Source: Bacillota bacterium
Lineage (GTDB): Bacteria; Bacillota; Clostridia; Acetivibrionales; DSM-1351
DNA: 64,000 nt
Assembly (NCBI GenBank): GCA_023390335.1
Contig: JAEWCZ010000062.1
Span: 1 to 64,000, forward strand
Direction of reading: 5' to 3'
Every line of letters starts with the position of its first letter. Positions within the stretch are counted from its first letter, which is position 1. The position numbers were made by a program, and so were the translations under genes. The notes below the pieces were generated by a model. That model was not told the DNA's origin. It saw only the letters and a list, made by a program, of their open reading frames with translations, and ran no database searches. Shown here in pieces: positions 44,777-52,705 of the stretch.

Positions 44777-46135
44777 TTACTTCTTACCAAAGAGCTGTTT
44801 CTTTGATGCTTCATCCAATCGAATATAGACTTCTAACATTCTATCAACAATTTCTACTATGTATTTACAATGTTTTTCAGAAGGTTCGTTGATACTCTCT
44901 GTTGAACAATAGTTCTCATTTATACATCCTCCGCTGCATATGCTTTTTGCAATACATGATTGACACTTCTCAAAATTAACTAAATCAATTACCGAATAAA
45001 AGTCTGTATTCCCTTTATTACCAACTGTAACATCTCCTACTACAAATTTCCCTACTCCCACAAATCTATGACACGGATAAATCTTTCCGTCAATATCAAC
45101 AGCCATTAGATTTGAACCAGCGCCGCAGCCTTTACTTCTTATACCGTCAGAATCAAATTTTTTTAACATATTAATAAAGGAATGATATTTTTTTACCAGT
45201 TCGTACCGTTCTTCCTTGATAAGACCTTCCAGTTTATCTATCAACTCCAGCGTACTTTTCTTTATCACTTTATAGTCTTCATCACTTAGGAGATTATCTG
45301 CCTCTGCCCAAGCCACACTTCTGAAACTAAACTCTTCCACCAAATGTGTTATACTATTTGACAAATCTAGATTTGGTGGTGCTATTGTAGCTCTAGCAAT
45401 CATAGATGTTTTTATACCTGATATGTTATTTTTAACATCGATATAGGTGCCATTTTTATTGGCATAAAACCGGTTAGCATCATTCATCTCTCTAGTCCCG
45501 TCGATGCTAACTGTCATACCTATCTTATTCTCTTCAATAAATGCCTTAATTGTTTCATTAATCAGTGTTGCATTGGTAGTAATTGAAAAAGTGAACTTTT
45601 TATTTGTCTTATTCTCTACTTCTCTTACGTAGGAAACAACTTTTTTCATCAGTCCAAAGTTGAGCAACGGTTCGCCACCAAAAAAACAAATACTTAAGGT
45701 GTCAGATGGTGCTTGATCTACAAAATAATCTATTGCTTTTTTTGCAATAGAAAAATCCATCTTGCCTTTATTTGAATACTCACCATCTTTGCCATAACAA
45801 TATTTGCATCTAAGATTACACTCTTGACAAATCATCAACGTTAGTCCCGTTGCATTAAGAGACTTCTTCTTCTTTACAACTTGTGAGTATATCTCTTTTA
45901 GTTTATTGTCATTCTCAGGTGTTACTAAAATATAATTATCTTTAAAGAAATTGATTGTTTCTGAATAGATATCTTCTTCAGGATTTTGCTCTTCAACAAG
46001 TATGCTATATGCCTGATCATCCATTAAAAATATTGCATTTGTTGTGATATTATAAAAATAATAGCTACCATCAATATTCTTAATCAAATACGGATAGTAC
46101 TTGTCCGTCTTATTATAATATTTCACTGAACTCAT
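44777..46135 (-). CDS. Radical SAM/SPASM peptide maturase
   Basis: 452 residues, AGGGGGG before the ATG. An N-terminal domain of about 95 residues (peptide-recognition-like) precedes the radical SAM core: CNLRCKYC cluster motif at Cys106/110/113, FFGGEPL, VSIDGTREMND. A C-terminal SPASM region (about 335-435) has CGAGSN ... PCHRF ... CQSCIAKSICSGGC ... HCKYIVE, binding extra iron-sulfur clusters. Such enzymes install thioether bonds in Cys-rich peptides. Resembles what I know of the Cys-rich peptide maturase CcpM, without certainty. Substrate: the peptide encoded right after it. Confidence 0.92.
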   Translation of the reverse strand: MSSVKYYNKTDKYYPYLIKNIDGSYYFYNITTNAIFLMDDQAYSILVEEQNPEEDIYSETINFFKDNYILVTPENDNKLKEIYSQVVKKKKSLNATGLTLMICQECNLRCKYCYGKDGEYSNKGKMDFSIAKKAIDYFVDQAPSDTLSICFFGGEPLLNFGLMKKVVSYVREVENKTNKKFTFSITTNATLINETIKAFIEENKIGMTVSIDGTREMNDANRFYANKNGTYIDVKNNISGIKTSMIARATIAPPNLDLSNSITHLVEEFSFRSVAWAEADNLLSDEDYKVIKKSTLELIDKLEGLIKEERYELVKKYHSFINMLKKFDSDGIRSKGCGAGSNLMAVDIDGKIYPCHRFVGVGKFVVGDVTVGNKGNTDFYSVIDLVNFEKCQSCIAKSICSGGCINENYCSTESINEPSEKHCKYIVEIVDRMLEVYIRLDEASKKQLFGKK

Positions 46136-46190
46136 ATTAGCCCCCCTTATTTTTGCATATCATAAAAGCCAGGAACATCCCTCTTCCTTA

Positions 46191-47264
46191 TTATTTGTTT
46201 ATAAAGAAGCCAACGGTTCGAAAATGCATGTTTGATTTACTACGAGGCATACCAATATTTATTTTCTTTTTAAGTTCAAATGTATTAATATCATATATGT
46301 ATAGGTTTTTATCGTCCCTACTGTAAAGCAATTCTCCATGAAGCTCACTTTGTACCAGAATATTTTTCATTGTGACCAGAGTCTGGCTTCCGGTTTGATA
46401 ATCATATATGGTAATCTTATTTCCTCGGTGGAACATTGGATCACAATGGGTTATATAAAGTTTATTCTTATATTCAAAAATCTGATAAGGTGAACTATCT
46501 TTAAGTGGAATGTTTACAATTTTACCGGTTTTTGTATTATACTTGCTCAGTATGTTACCTGGGCGTTCTTGAAAGGTAGTATAGTTATTGGAAAAATAGA
46601 TATCGTCGCCTTTTTTGAAAGAAGCGTACTGGCAAGAGCCACTTTCCTGAATAGAAACCTTTCTAATGAGTTTCAAGGGCTTGGTTTCAAATATAAACAA
46701 GTACGGTTTATCCGCATTATTTTCACTTTGAGTACCCCAAGCATATAAAACACCATCAAAGCAATTAAGGCTACTCATTATGACACCTTCGGAGCTCCAT
46801 GTTTCTAAAGCTTCTGTTGTGGTATTACACTTTGTAACTGTACCCTGATTATTAAACGTATTAGTGGTATAAAGATTTTCATTTTCCACGCAAAACATCA
46901 GAGTTCCTTGCTGGTTAATTGGCAGTGTCTTATATTTCCAAGTTTTCCTATTAAACTGTAGCGCAATTTTAAGTTCTTTGCGGTTCCCAAGGCCTAAAGG
47001 GACGGTGTACATGGAATCGCCATTCACTATTGGAAGGCGTGTATCATCCCCCATGTCTCCATATTTAATTTTTTTCTCGCTCAAAAATTTAAATGATGCA
47101 TCATAGAACGATATATAACTGAGATTGGCATTTTGTGTGGTCTGAACTACTCCTAAATAAGCATCTTTTAATAAATCCTCATTATTAACTGAACATCCGC
47201 TGCAGGCTGTAATCAAAGCTGCAAGAATGAGAATAAATAGTAATCCAATTTTCGGTTTATACAT
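46191..47264 (-). CDS. Propeller-like lipoprotein upstream of the RiPP maturase
   Basis: 357 residues, GGGAGG before the ATG. Lipoprotein signal with LITAC at the lipobox. Blade-like repeats (VTKCNTTTEALETW, YLFIFETKPLKLIRKV, YDYQTGSQTLV, YIYDINTFELKKKI). 55 bp before the radical SAM gene, so probably cotranscribed. It could be a surface receptor or unrelated; no motif tells its role. Confidence 0.82.
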   Translation of the reverse strand: MYKPKIGLLFILILAALITACSGCSVNNEDLLKDAYLGVVQTTQNANLSYISFYDASFKFLSEKKIKYGDMGDDTRLPIVNGDSMYTVPLGLGNRKELKIALQFNRKTWKYKTLPINQQGTLMFCVENENLYTTNTFNNQGTVTKCNTTTEALETWSSEGVIMSSLNCFDGVLYAWGTQSENNADKPYLFIFETKPLKLIRKVSIQESGSCQYASFKKGDDIYFSNNYTTFQERPGNILSKYNTKTGKIVNIPLKDSSPYQIFEYKNKLYITHCDPMFHRGNKITIYDYQTGSQTLVTMKNILVQSELHGELLYSRDDKNLYIYDINTFELKKKINIGMPRSKSNMHFRTVGFFINK

Positions 47265-47290
47265 TTTTTCCTCCCACCAGAAGGTACTAC

Positions 47291-47321
47291 GTGCCAGACA
47301 GGTTTTACCCTAGCCTGGCAC
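47291..47321. terminator. Hairpin between the C92-like peptidase and the lipoprotein genes
   Basis: Perfect 7-bp stem (GTGCCAG at 47291-47297 with 47315-47321), 10 bp after the stop at 47331. A short T-run occurs only on the plus strand, so on the minus strand it may only pause or protect the RNA. Confidence 0.45.
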
Positions 47322-47330
47322 TTTTGAAAT

Positions 47331-48020
47331 CTACCAATTGTACTTATATGATATGTATGTCAAATCATTAGCTAATAACTCTAATGGATGAACTGGATTC
47401 CCAAGTGGTGTACTATAAACATCGGTATTTAAATTAATACCGTATTTATCCAAAAAGGATGCCCAAACAAGCTGTGAGCAATAGAAAGAACTTCTGGTAC
47501 CAGTATTGAAGTAATTATAGTTGTAAGGTTTGCCCACTTGGCCTTTGCACCATTCAGCAGCATCTGCATCCTGGGTTGTGGTTGTACTACTTACAGAACC
47601 GGCTGCTGAGGAATTTTTGCTGCTCCACCAATCATTCTTTCCCATAACAACACCACTGCTAACTGATTCTACTACTTGGGTAGCTGAATAAACTATTGCT
47701 GAATGCCCGGTAGGAATCAACCCTTTGTAAGCATCATCAGTAATAAGAATCTGACCTTTTCGGGTAGGATAATCTGAAGGTGCAGATGTAATAGTTGCAG
47801 ATAAACTTAAATTATTCTCTGCTTTTGGCGCTTTAAAATCTGCTACCTTTACTTTTGACTTAATAAGAGCGCTCATCTGAGCCACTTTTTGTTGGTCAAA
47901 TACTTGACTAGCAGCCATTTTAGCAGTATCTGTTGTATTTTCGGCGCTGACAGGTATTACAAATACAGATGCCGCTACTAAAGCAGCAAGAGCTACTGAC
48001 AGGATTTTCATAGATTTCAT
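47331..48020 (-). CDS. Secreted YiiX/C92-type NlpC/P60-like cysteine peptidase
   Basis: 229 residues, GGAGGTATATC before the ATG. Signal peptide about 26 residues ending VSA. The domain has the permuted papain-like order: RKGQILITDD, His in TGHSAIVYSA, then Cys in FYCSQLVWASF. These hydrolases act on cell-wall peptides or amide bonds. A Ser/Thr linker (about 137-146) lies inside. May belong to the RiPP locus by position; its target is not known. Confidence 0.8.
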   Translation of the reverse strand: MKSMKILSVALAALVAASVFVIPVSAENTTDTAKMAASQVFDQQKVAQMSALIKSKVKVADFKAPKAENNLSLSATITSAPSDYPTRKGQILITDDAYKGLIPTGHSAIVYSATQVVESVSSGVVMGKNDWWSSKNSSAAGSVSSTTTTQDADAAEWCKGQVGKPYNYNYFNTGTRSSFYCSQLVWASFLDKYGINLNTDVYSTPLGNPVHPLELLANDLTYISYKYNW

Positions 48021-48179
48021 ATTGATATACCTCCAATTTTTTAGTTTTAATTATGCTACATTTCGAAATGTGTAAGCTAATTTTAACATAATCTTCCATA
48101 CGTCTCAATAATTATGTCAAATATTCCTTTTTATAACATAATAATTGTATAAATACCAGTTTTATGGCACTACCATATA

Positions 48180-48214
48180 AAAAAAGAACTATGCCATAAG
48201 CACAGTTCTTTTTT
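48180..48214 (-). terminator. Terminator of the OYE-esterase-DUF3237 operon
   Basis: 11-bp outer stem (48180-48190 with 48204-48214) with further inner pairing; A and T runs on both sides. It lies 18 bp after the stop at 48232. Confidence 0.8.
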
Positions 48215-48231
48215 CTTCTGGAGATATACCT

Positions 48232-48651
48232 CTATATTGCCCTGTATATTACGATTTTTACCCCACCCTCTGCGGGGAAGCCTTCTCCTACTAATAAATC
48301 ATGGTTCAGAAAATCTAAAGCCTTACTATTTGTAATTATCTTAGGATACGTTCTAAACATGGGGCCTTGTAGATTTTTATCAAATTCTCCATTATTCTCT
48401 ATGAAAATCTTACAGGACTCACCTTTAAAATCTTTACCCTCAAGCATATATCTTGCGGACAAGGAATGTCTGTCTCCGGACTTTCCTATAACTTGAGTAT
48501 CAATTCCTCCTGGAAGAACTTGTCCTTCAAAATACTTTCCTTCAGCACTGCCTGTAAAAGAAATCATTACAACTGAATCACCTTTATCATTTTTTAAATC
48601 AATTGCACTTTCTATCTTGACATTTACTGTTAATATTTGTTCAAAATTCAT
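48232..48651 (-). CDS. DUF3237 family protein
   Basis: Start set at 48651 (MNFEQILTV), GGAGAGG upstream. 139 residues. Pattern SAEGKYFEGQVLPGGIDTQV ... HSLSARYMLEG ... LDFLNHDLLVGEG fits DUF3237, a small beta-barrel family found with oxidoreductases and of unproven enzymatic role. Third gene of the operon. Confidence 0.8.
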   Translation of the reverse strand: MNFEQILTVNVKIESAIDLKNDKGDSVVMISFTGSAEGKYFEGQVLPGGIDTQVIGKSGDRHSLSARYMLEGKDFKGESCKIFIENNGEFDKNLQGPMFRTYPKIITNSKALDFLNHDLLVGEGFPAEGGVKIVIYRAI

Positions 48652-48675
48652 ATAACCTCTCCTCAGCTTATCCAA

Positions 48676-49581
48676 TCATCTCTTGTCATGCCGTTTAAGG
48701 TTTGCAGATAAAAACTGTTCCGTTATGTTAAGTACTTGAGGACACCATATGCCCGGACCGTGGTCAGCACCTATAACCTTGTAAAATACAGCACTCTGGC
48801 CATGCTCCTTTAGTACCTTATACATTTCAATACTCTGATTAATATGAACTATCTTATCACTATCTCCATGTATAATAAGAAAAGGTGGAAGTTTTTTTGT
48901 TAAATCCTGATGAACAGGACTTGCCTTTTTGGATAATTCAATATTGTCCTTTACCCTGCCCCCAATTAGCAATCCTTCGGGAGAATCCGCAGAATCATGG
49001 TCGAGAATATCATTGTATTTGCCTAATGTAAGTAAATCTGAAACTCCATAATAATCTACCACAGCACATACTTCATCTGATTGTTCGCCATAAAGGCCGT
49101 TATTATACTCTCCCATGGTAAGTCCGGTCATTAATGAAAGGTGCCCGCCTGATGAGTCTCCCCATACTGCAACCCTCTCAGGTTCAACTCCATAGGTGTC
49201 TTGATTCTCACGCATAAACCTTATAGCACACTTTATATCCTCCAAGGCTGCCGGAAATTGTGCCTTACCTGTGTCCCTGATTTCAACACTTGCTATCACA
49301 TATCCCTTTGCAGCAATATATGATAGATTTGGTATAGCCCCATACAAATCCTGGCCTTTCCATGCAGAGCCCTGTACATAAACTACAAGTGGAAATTTTT
49401 GAATTTCCTGATAAGGCTTTATTACTTGCAGTTTCAATTCCAGGTCACCATACTTAGCATAAGTAATATCCTTTAGATATGTACATGAATAGTATTTTCC
49501 GCCTTCAGAAAATTCACCGAATAAAATCTGTGTTCCTTCCGGCATTTCGTTTGCTGCAAAATAGGCTACTTGTTTATCCAC
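48676..49581 (-). CDS. Alpha/beta hydrolase, esterase type
   Basis: Start set at a GTG (49581) with AAAGGG 6 nt upstream; a GTG at 49590 is too close to the RBS. 301 residues. Oxyanion region VVYVQGSAW (in place of HGG), nucleophile Ser in VWGDSSGGH, acid in IHGDSDKIV, His in GADHGPG. Hydrolyses an ester or similar bond of a small molecule. Probably cytoplasmic (no signal). 31 bp after the OYE gene, so the substrate may be released from or passed to that enzyme. Confidence 0.88.
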   Translation of the reverse strand: MDKQVAYFAANEMPEGTQILFGEFSEGGKYYSCTYLKDITYAKYGDLELKLQVIKPYQEIQKFPLVVYVQGSAWKGQDLYGAIPNLSYIAAKGYVIASVEIRDTGKAQFPAALEDIKCAIRFMRENQDTYGVEPERVAVWGDSSGGHLSLMTGLTMGEYNNGLYGEQSDEVCAVVDYYGVSDLLTLGKYNDILDHDSADSPEGLLIGGRVKDNIELSKKASPVHQDLTKKLPPFLIIHGDSDKIVHINQSIEMYKVLKEHGQSAVFYKVIGADHGPGIWCPQVLNITEQFLSANLKRHDKR

Positions 49582-49612
49582 ACTGAACACCCTTTCATAT
49601 TAAATTTTAACT

Positions 49613-51610
49613 CTATATATTTCTGGCAACTTCATAAGCATCCCAAATAGCGTACATTATGTTAGATACCTTACGTGCATCTCCTATTAAATGTATGTCG
49701 TCAATATCATATTTTAGCTGATCATAAACCGATCTTTCGGAATTGTAGCCGACAGCTAAAACTATACTGTCTGCGCATATTTCTCTAATATCTCCAGAAA
49801 CATCTACCAGAGCACCTTTTTCGGTTGTTTTTATTATCTTGGAGGAAGTAAGCACTTCAATCCCCTTGTAAGGTATTAATCTTTCCAGCATTTCTGAATT
49901 CGCATGACACAATGGGCCGTTTAATGCAAGGAGTTTGTTTTGTAATTCGACTATGGTAACTTTTTTCCCTTTTTGTACGAGCCAAAGTGCAAGCTCACAG
50001 CCAACCAAGCCACCTCCCACAACAATTACTTCATCCCCTGCTTCTTCTTTTTCCAGTAACACATCTTCCGCAGTAAACACGTTATTATATTCGCCAAGAT
50101 TGAATATCTTGGGTTTTGAACCCGTCGCAATTATAACTGTATCTGCTTCACTGTTTTTTACTATCTCAGCAGTTAACTCTGTATTGCAATTCACCTTTAC
50201 TCCCAGTTCTTTAAGAGTTTCCTCATACCAGGCGACCAATAAAAGATCATCTTCTTTAAAGTCCGGGGTACCTCCGGGTAACAAATTACCTCCCAGACGG
50301 CTGCGTTTTTCGTATACAACTGGCTTGTGTCCGCGGAGTGCCAAAACTCTGGCTGCTTCACAACCTGCTACTCCCCCGCCTGCAATAAGCACTGTTTTGC
50401 TTTTTAAAGCCGGAGTCAAGCCATGTATTGTCTCTCTGCACGCCTCAGGGTTTACTGCACAATTCAGAGCAGAATACTCCTGAATACGTCCCATACATCC
50501 CTCTTGGCAGGATAGACAAGGTCTTATGGATTTAAGTTTACCGGCTCTAACTTTGTTAACTAAATCCGCGTCTGCAAGCAAGGGACGTCCAAGACTGATA
50601 ATATCACAAGCGCCATCATCAATAGCTTTTAACGCCAGATCAGGGTTGTCCATACGCCCTGCACACAGAACAGGAACATTTACAACCTCTTTTACAATTT
50701 TAGCATAAGGTATATATAGTCCTTTTTCCTGATACATTGGAGGATGACTCCACCACCAGGAATCATAAGAACCTACATCTACATCAAGGGCATCATATCC
50801 ATAGGAAACCAGTAATTTCGCGGCTTCAATTCCTTCCGGTATATCTCTTCCCTTTTCTTCAAACTCTTCTCCCGGCAAAGCTCCTTCGCGCCAATCCTTA
50901 ATAAAACTTTTAGGACTGTATCTCAATGTGACAGGAAAATCATTTCCGCATCTTTTTTTAATCTCTTCAACAATTTCTCTGGCAAATCTCAGCCTATTCT
51001 CAAGACATCCTCCATATTGGTCAGTACGATGGTTGAAAAATGAAATTGCAAACTGATCAATAAGATAGCCTTCGTGTACCGCATGAATCTGAACCCCGTC
51101 AAACCCTGCACGCTTAGCGTTATAAGCCCCGTCTCCGAATTTCTTAATTATTGAACGTATTTCCTCTATAGTTAATTCGCGGCAAGTTTTGTCCAACCAC
51201 CTATGTTTAATTGGTGAAGGTGCTACAGGAGGGTATTCCCCCAGGTTTGTGGGAATAGTTACCCTGCCGAAACCTCCACTAAGTTGTAAGAATATCTTTG
51301 AATCGTAAGCGTGAATACGTTCTGTCATCTCTCTGGCAGTACGGATAAAGTGAACAGAATTGTGGGTAGAACAGGGGACGTTTGGCATTCCATGTTCTTC
51401 AACCTCATTATCTACAAACGTAACTCCGGTAATAATCAACCCGGTTCCGCCTTTGGCGCGTGCAGTGTAATAGTCAATTCCTCTTTGATTAAAACCGCCT
51501 TCTGCATCTGATAGACCTAAAGGTCCCATAGGGGCCATTGCAAACCGATTTTTAATTTCTACAGAACCTATTTTAATGGTTTCGAATAACTTCTCATATT
51601 TTATTATCAC
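49613..51610 (-). CDS. Old yellow enzyme-type NADH:flavin oxidoreductase with Fe-S and FAD domains
   Basis: 665 residues from a GTG with GGGGGAA upstream. N-terminal FMN barrel (about 1-370) with HAVHEGYLIDQF. The Cys cluster CLSCQEGCMGRIQEY plus CAVNPEACRE binds 4Fe-4S. FAD- and NADH-binding Rossmann domains follow (IAGGGVAGCEAARVLA about 408; VVGGGLVGCELALWL about 530). Same layout as 2,4-dienoyl-CoA reductase and bile-acid BaiCD/enoate reductases. Reduces an activated C=C bond; substrate unknown. First gene of a three-gene operon. Confidence 0.92.
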   Translation of the reverse strand: MIIKYEKLFETIKIGSVEIKNRFAMAPMGPLGLSDAEGGFNQRGIDYYTARAKGGTGLIITGVTFVDNEVEEHGMPNVPCSTHNSVHFIRTAREMTERIHAYDSKIFLQLSGGFGRVTIPTNLGEYPPVAPSPIKHRWLDKTCRELTIEEIRSIIKKFGDGAYNAKRAGFDGVQIHAVHEGYLIDQFAISFFNHRTDQYGGCLENRLRFAREIVEEIKKRCGNDFPVTLRYSPKSFIKDWREGALPGEEFEEKGRDIPEGIEAAKLLVSYGYDALDVDVGSYDSWWWSHPPMYQEKGLYIPYAKIVKEVVNVPVLCAGRMDNPDLALKAIDDGACDIISLGRPLLADADLVNKVRAGKLKSIRPCLSCQEGCMGRIQEYSALNCAVNPEACRETIHGLTPALKSKTVLIAGGGVAGCEAARVLALRGHKPVVYEKRSRLGGNLLPGGTPDFKEDDLLLVAWYEETLKELGVKVNCNTELTAEIVKNSEADTVIIATGSKPKIFNLGEYNNVFTAEDVLLEKEEAGDEVIVVGGGLVGCELALWLVQKGKKVTIVELQNKLLALNGPLCHANSEMLERLIPYKGIEVLTSSKIIKTTEKGALVDVSGDIREICADSIVLAVGYNSERSVYDQLKYDIDDIHLIGDARKVSNIMYAIWDAYEVARNI

Positions 51611-51686
51611 AGTATTCCCCCACCTAATATAGTATTTTTACAGTTATGTAAATAATATATTATACTGCTGTAAATATTTTTACAAG

Positions 51687-52520
51687 TTATATATCTTTAG
51701 ACATATCTTCCAACATTTTCGCAGACAACGTCAATTCTTCAACTGAAGCAGCTATCTCCTCAAAAGAGGCTGCCTGGGCTTGATAAATATCATTTGCATT
51801 ATTAATTTTCGTACTTATCTGCTTTATAGAATTTTTAATCTGTTGTAGTACCAAATCAATTTTTTTTATGGAATCATTTGTTGAATTGGCTAATTTGCGA
51901 ATTTCCTGTGCAACTATATTAAACCCTTTCCCGTGTTCGCCGGCACGTGCTGCTTCAATGGATGCATTTAACCCTAATAAATTCGTTTGTGATGCAATAT
52001 TCCTTATAAAATTAAGGATTTCATCGGTAGTACCTGCATTCTCATCTGCTTCATTAGCTTCTTTTTTAATTTCGTTGCTCATTGCAACAACATCCTGCAA
52101 CCCATTGGATATCTCATTAATTGCACCGGATATGTGTTGTAATGCTGTAGATTGGTTTTCATAGGCTTCATTTAAATCTGCACTTTTTTGAAGACTTCTG
52201 CCAAGTAAAATGCAGCCTACTACAGTATCATTTTCTTTTACCGGTAAAGCATACGACTTGAAGGGTACACCATAAACTTCCTTAGGAACATTACTTATGG
52301 TCATTTTGCCTGTTTGTATTGCCTTATATGCAGCTCCCCCCTGTGGTATAGGGTCTCCGGGTTCTGCCTTAAGAGGAAGGCTAGGACAATTTTGAATAAT
52401 TATGTATCTTTCTTTATCTGTTATCGCTATTGATGCTTGGTTGTCAAAAAACTCCGTCAAATATGGTATAACTTTAGAGAATCCAGCAAGGATTTCATTC
52501 TGAATAGGTGGTGTAATCAT
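51687..52520 (-). CDS. Soluble chemoreceptor-like signalling protein
   Basis: 277 residues, no membrane helix. N-terminal sensor of about 110 residues (IAITDKERYIIIQNCPSLPL ... SYALPVKENDTVVGCILLG), a PAS/GAF-like input. It is followed by a shortened methyl-accepting signalling domain with the conserved hairpin tip IASQTNLLGLNASIEAARAG and EHGKGFNIVAQEIRKLA. Probably senses a cytoplasmic ligand and signals to CheA, or acts in a similar array. Single gene upstream of the OYE operon. Confidence 0.88.
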   Translation of the reverse strand: MITPPIQNEILAGFSKVIPYLTEFFDNQASIAITDKERYIIIQNCPSLPLKAEPGDPIPQGGAAYKAIQTGKMTISNVPKEVYGVPFKSYALPVKENDTVVGCILLGRSLQKSADLNEAYENQSTALQHISGAINEISNGLQDVVAMSNEIKKEANEADENAGTTDEILNFIRNIASQTNLLGLNASIEAARAGEHGKGFNIVAQEIRKLANSTNDSIKKIDLVLQQIKNSIKQISTKINNANDIYQAQAASFEEIAASVEELTLSAKMLEDMSKDI

Positions 52521-52623
52521 AGTATCATATCCTTTATATTAAGATTTATAACAACTATTGTATCCTTTGTTTACGTAAGAAGTAAAGCTTATATTTTCAA
52601 ACAACTACCATTTTTAAACTCAT

Positions 52624-52667
52624 AAAAAACAGCTCTCTATGACTTGATTCTATCATAGAAAGCTGTT
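52624..52667 (-). terminator. Terminator of the cellulose-binding protease gene
   Basis: 14-bp stem with one internal mismatch (52628-52642 with 52653-52667) and a T-run on the minus strand. It lies 39 bp after the stop at 52706. Confidence 0.85.
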
Positions 52668-52705
52668 CATGATTTTATTTTACAGACTTTATTTCATAAG
52701 CTCCT

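Noticed and set aside
49935..50483. 182-codon plus-strand frame
   Set aside because: Antisense shadow of the old-yellow-enzyme gene, which has clear domains; Ser/Pro-rich low-complexity translation.
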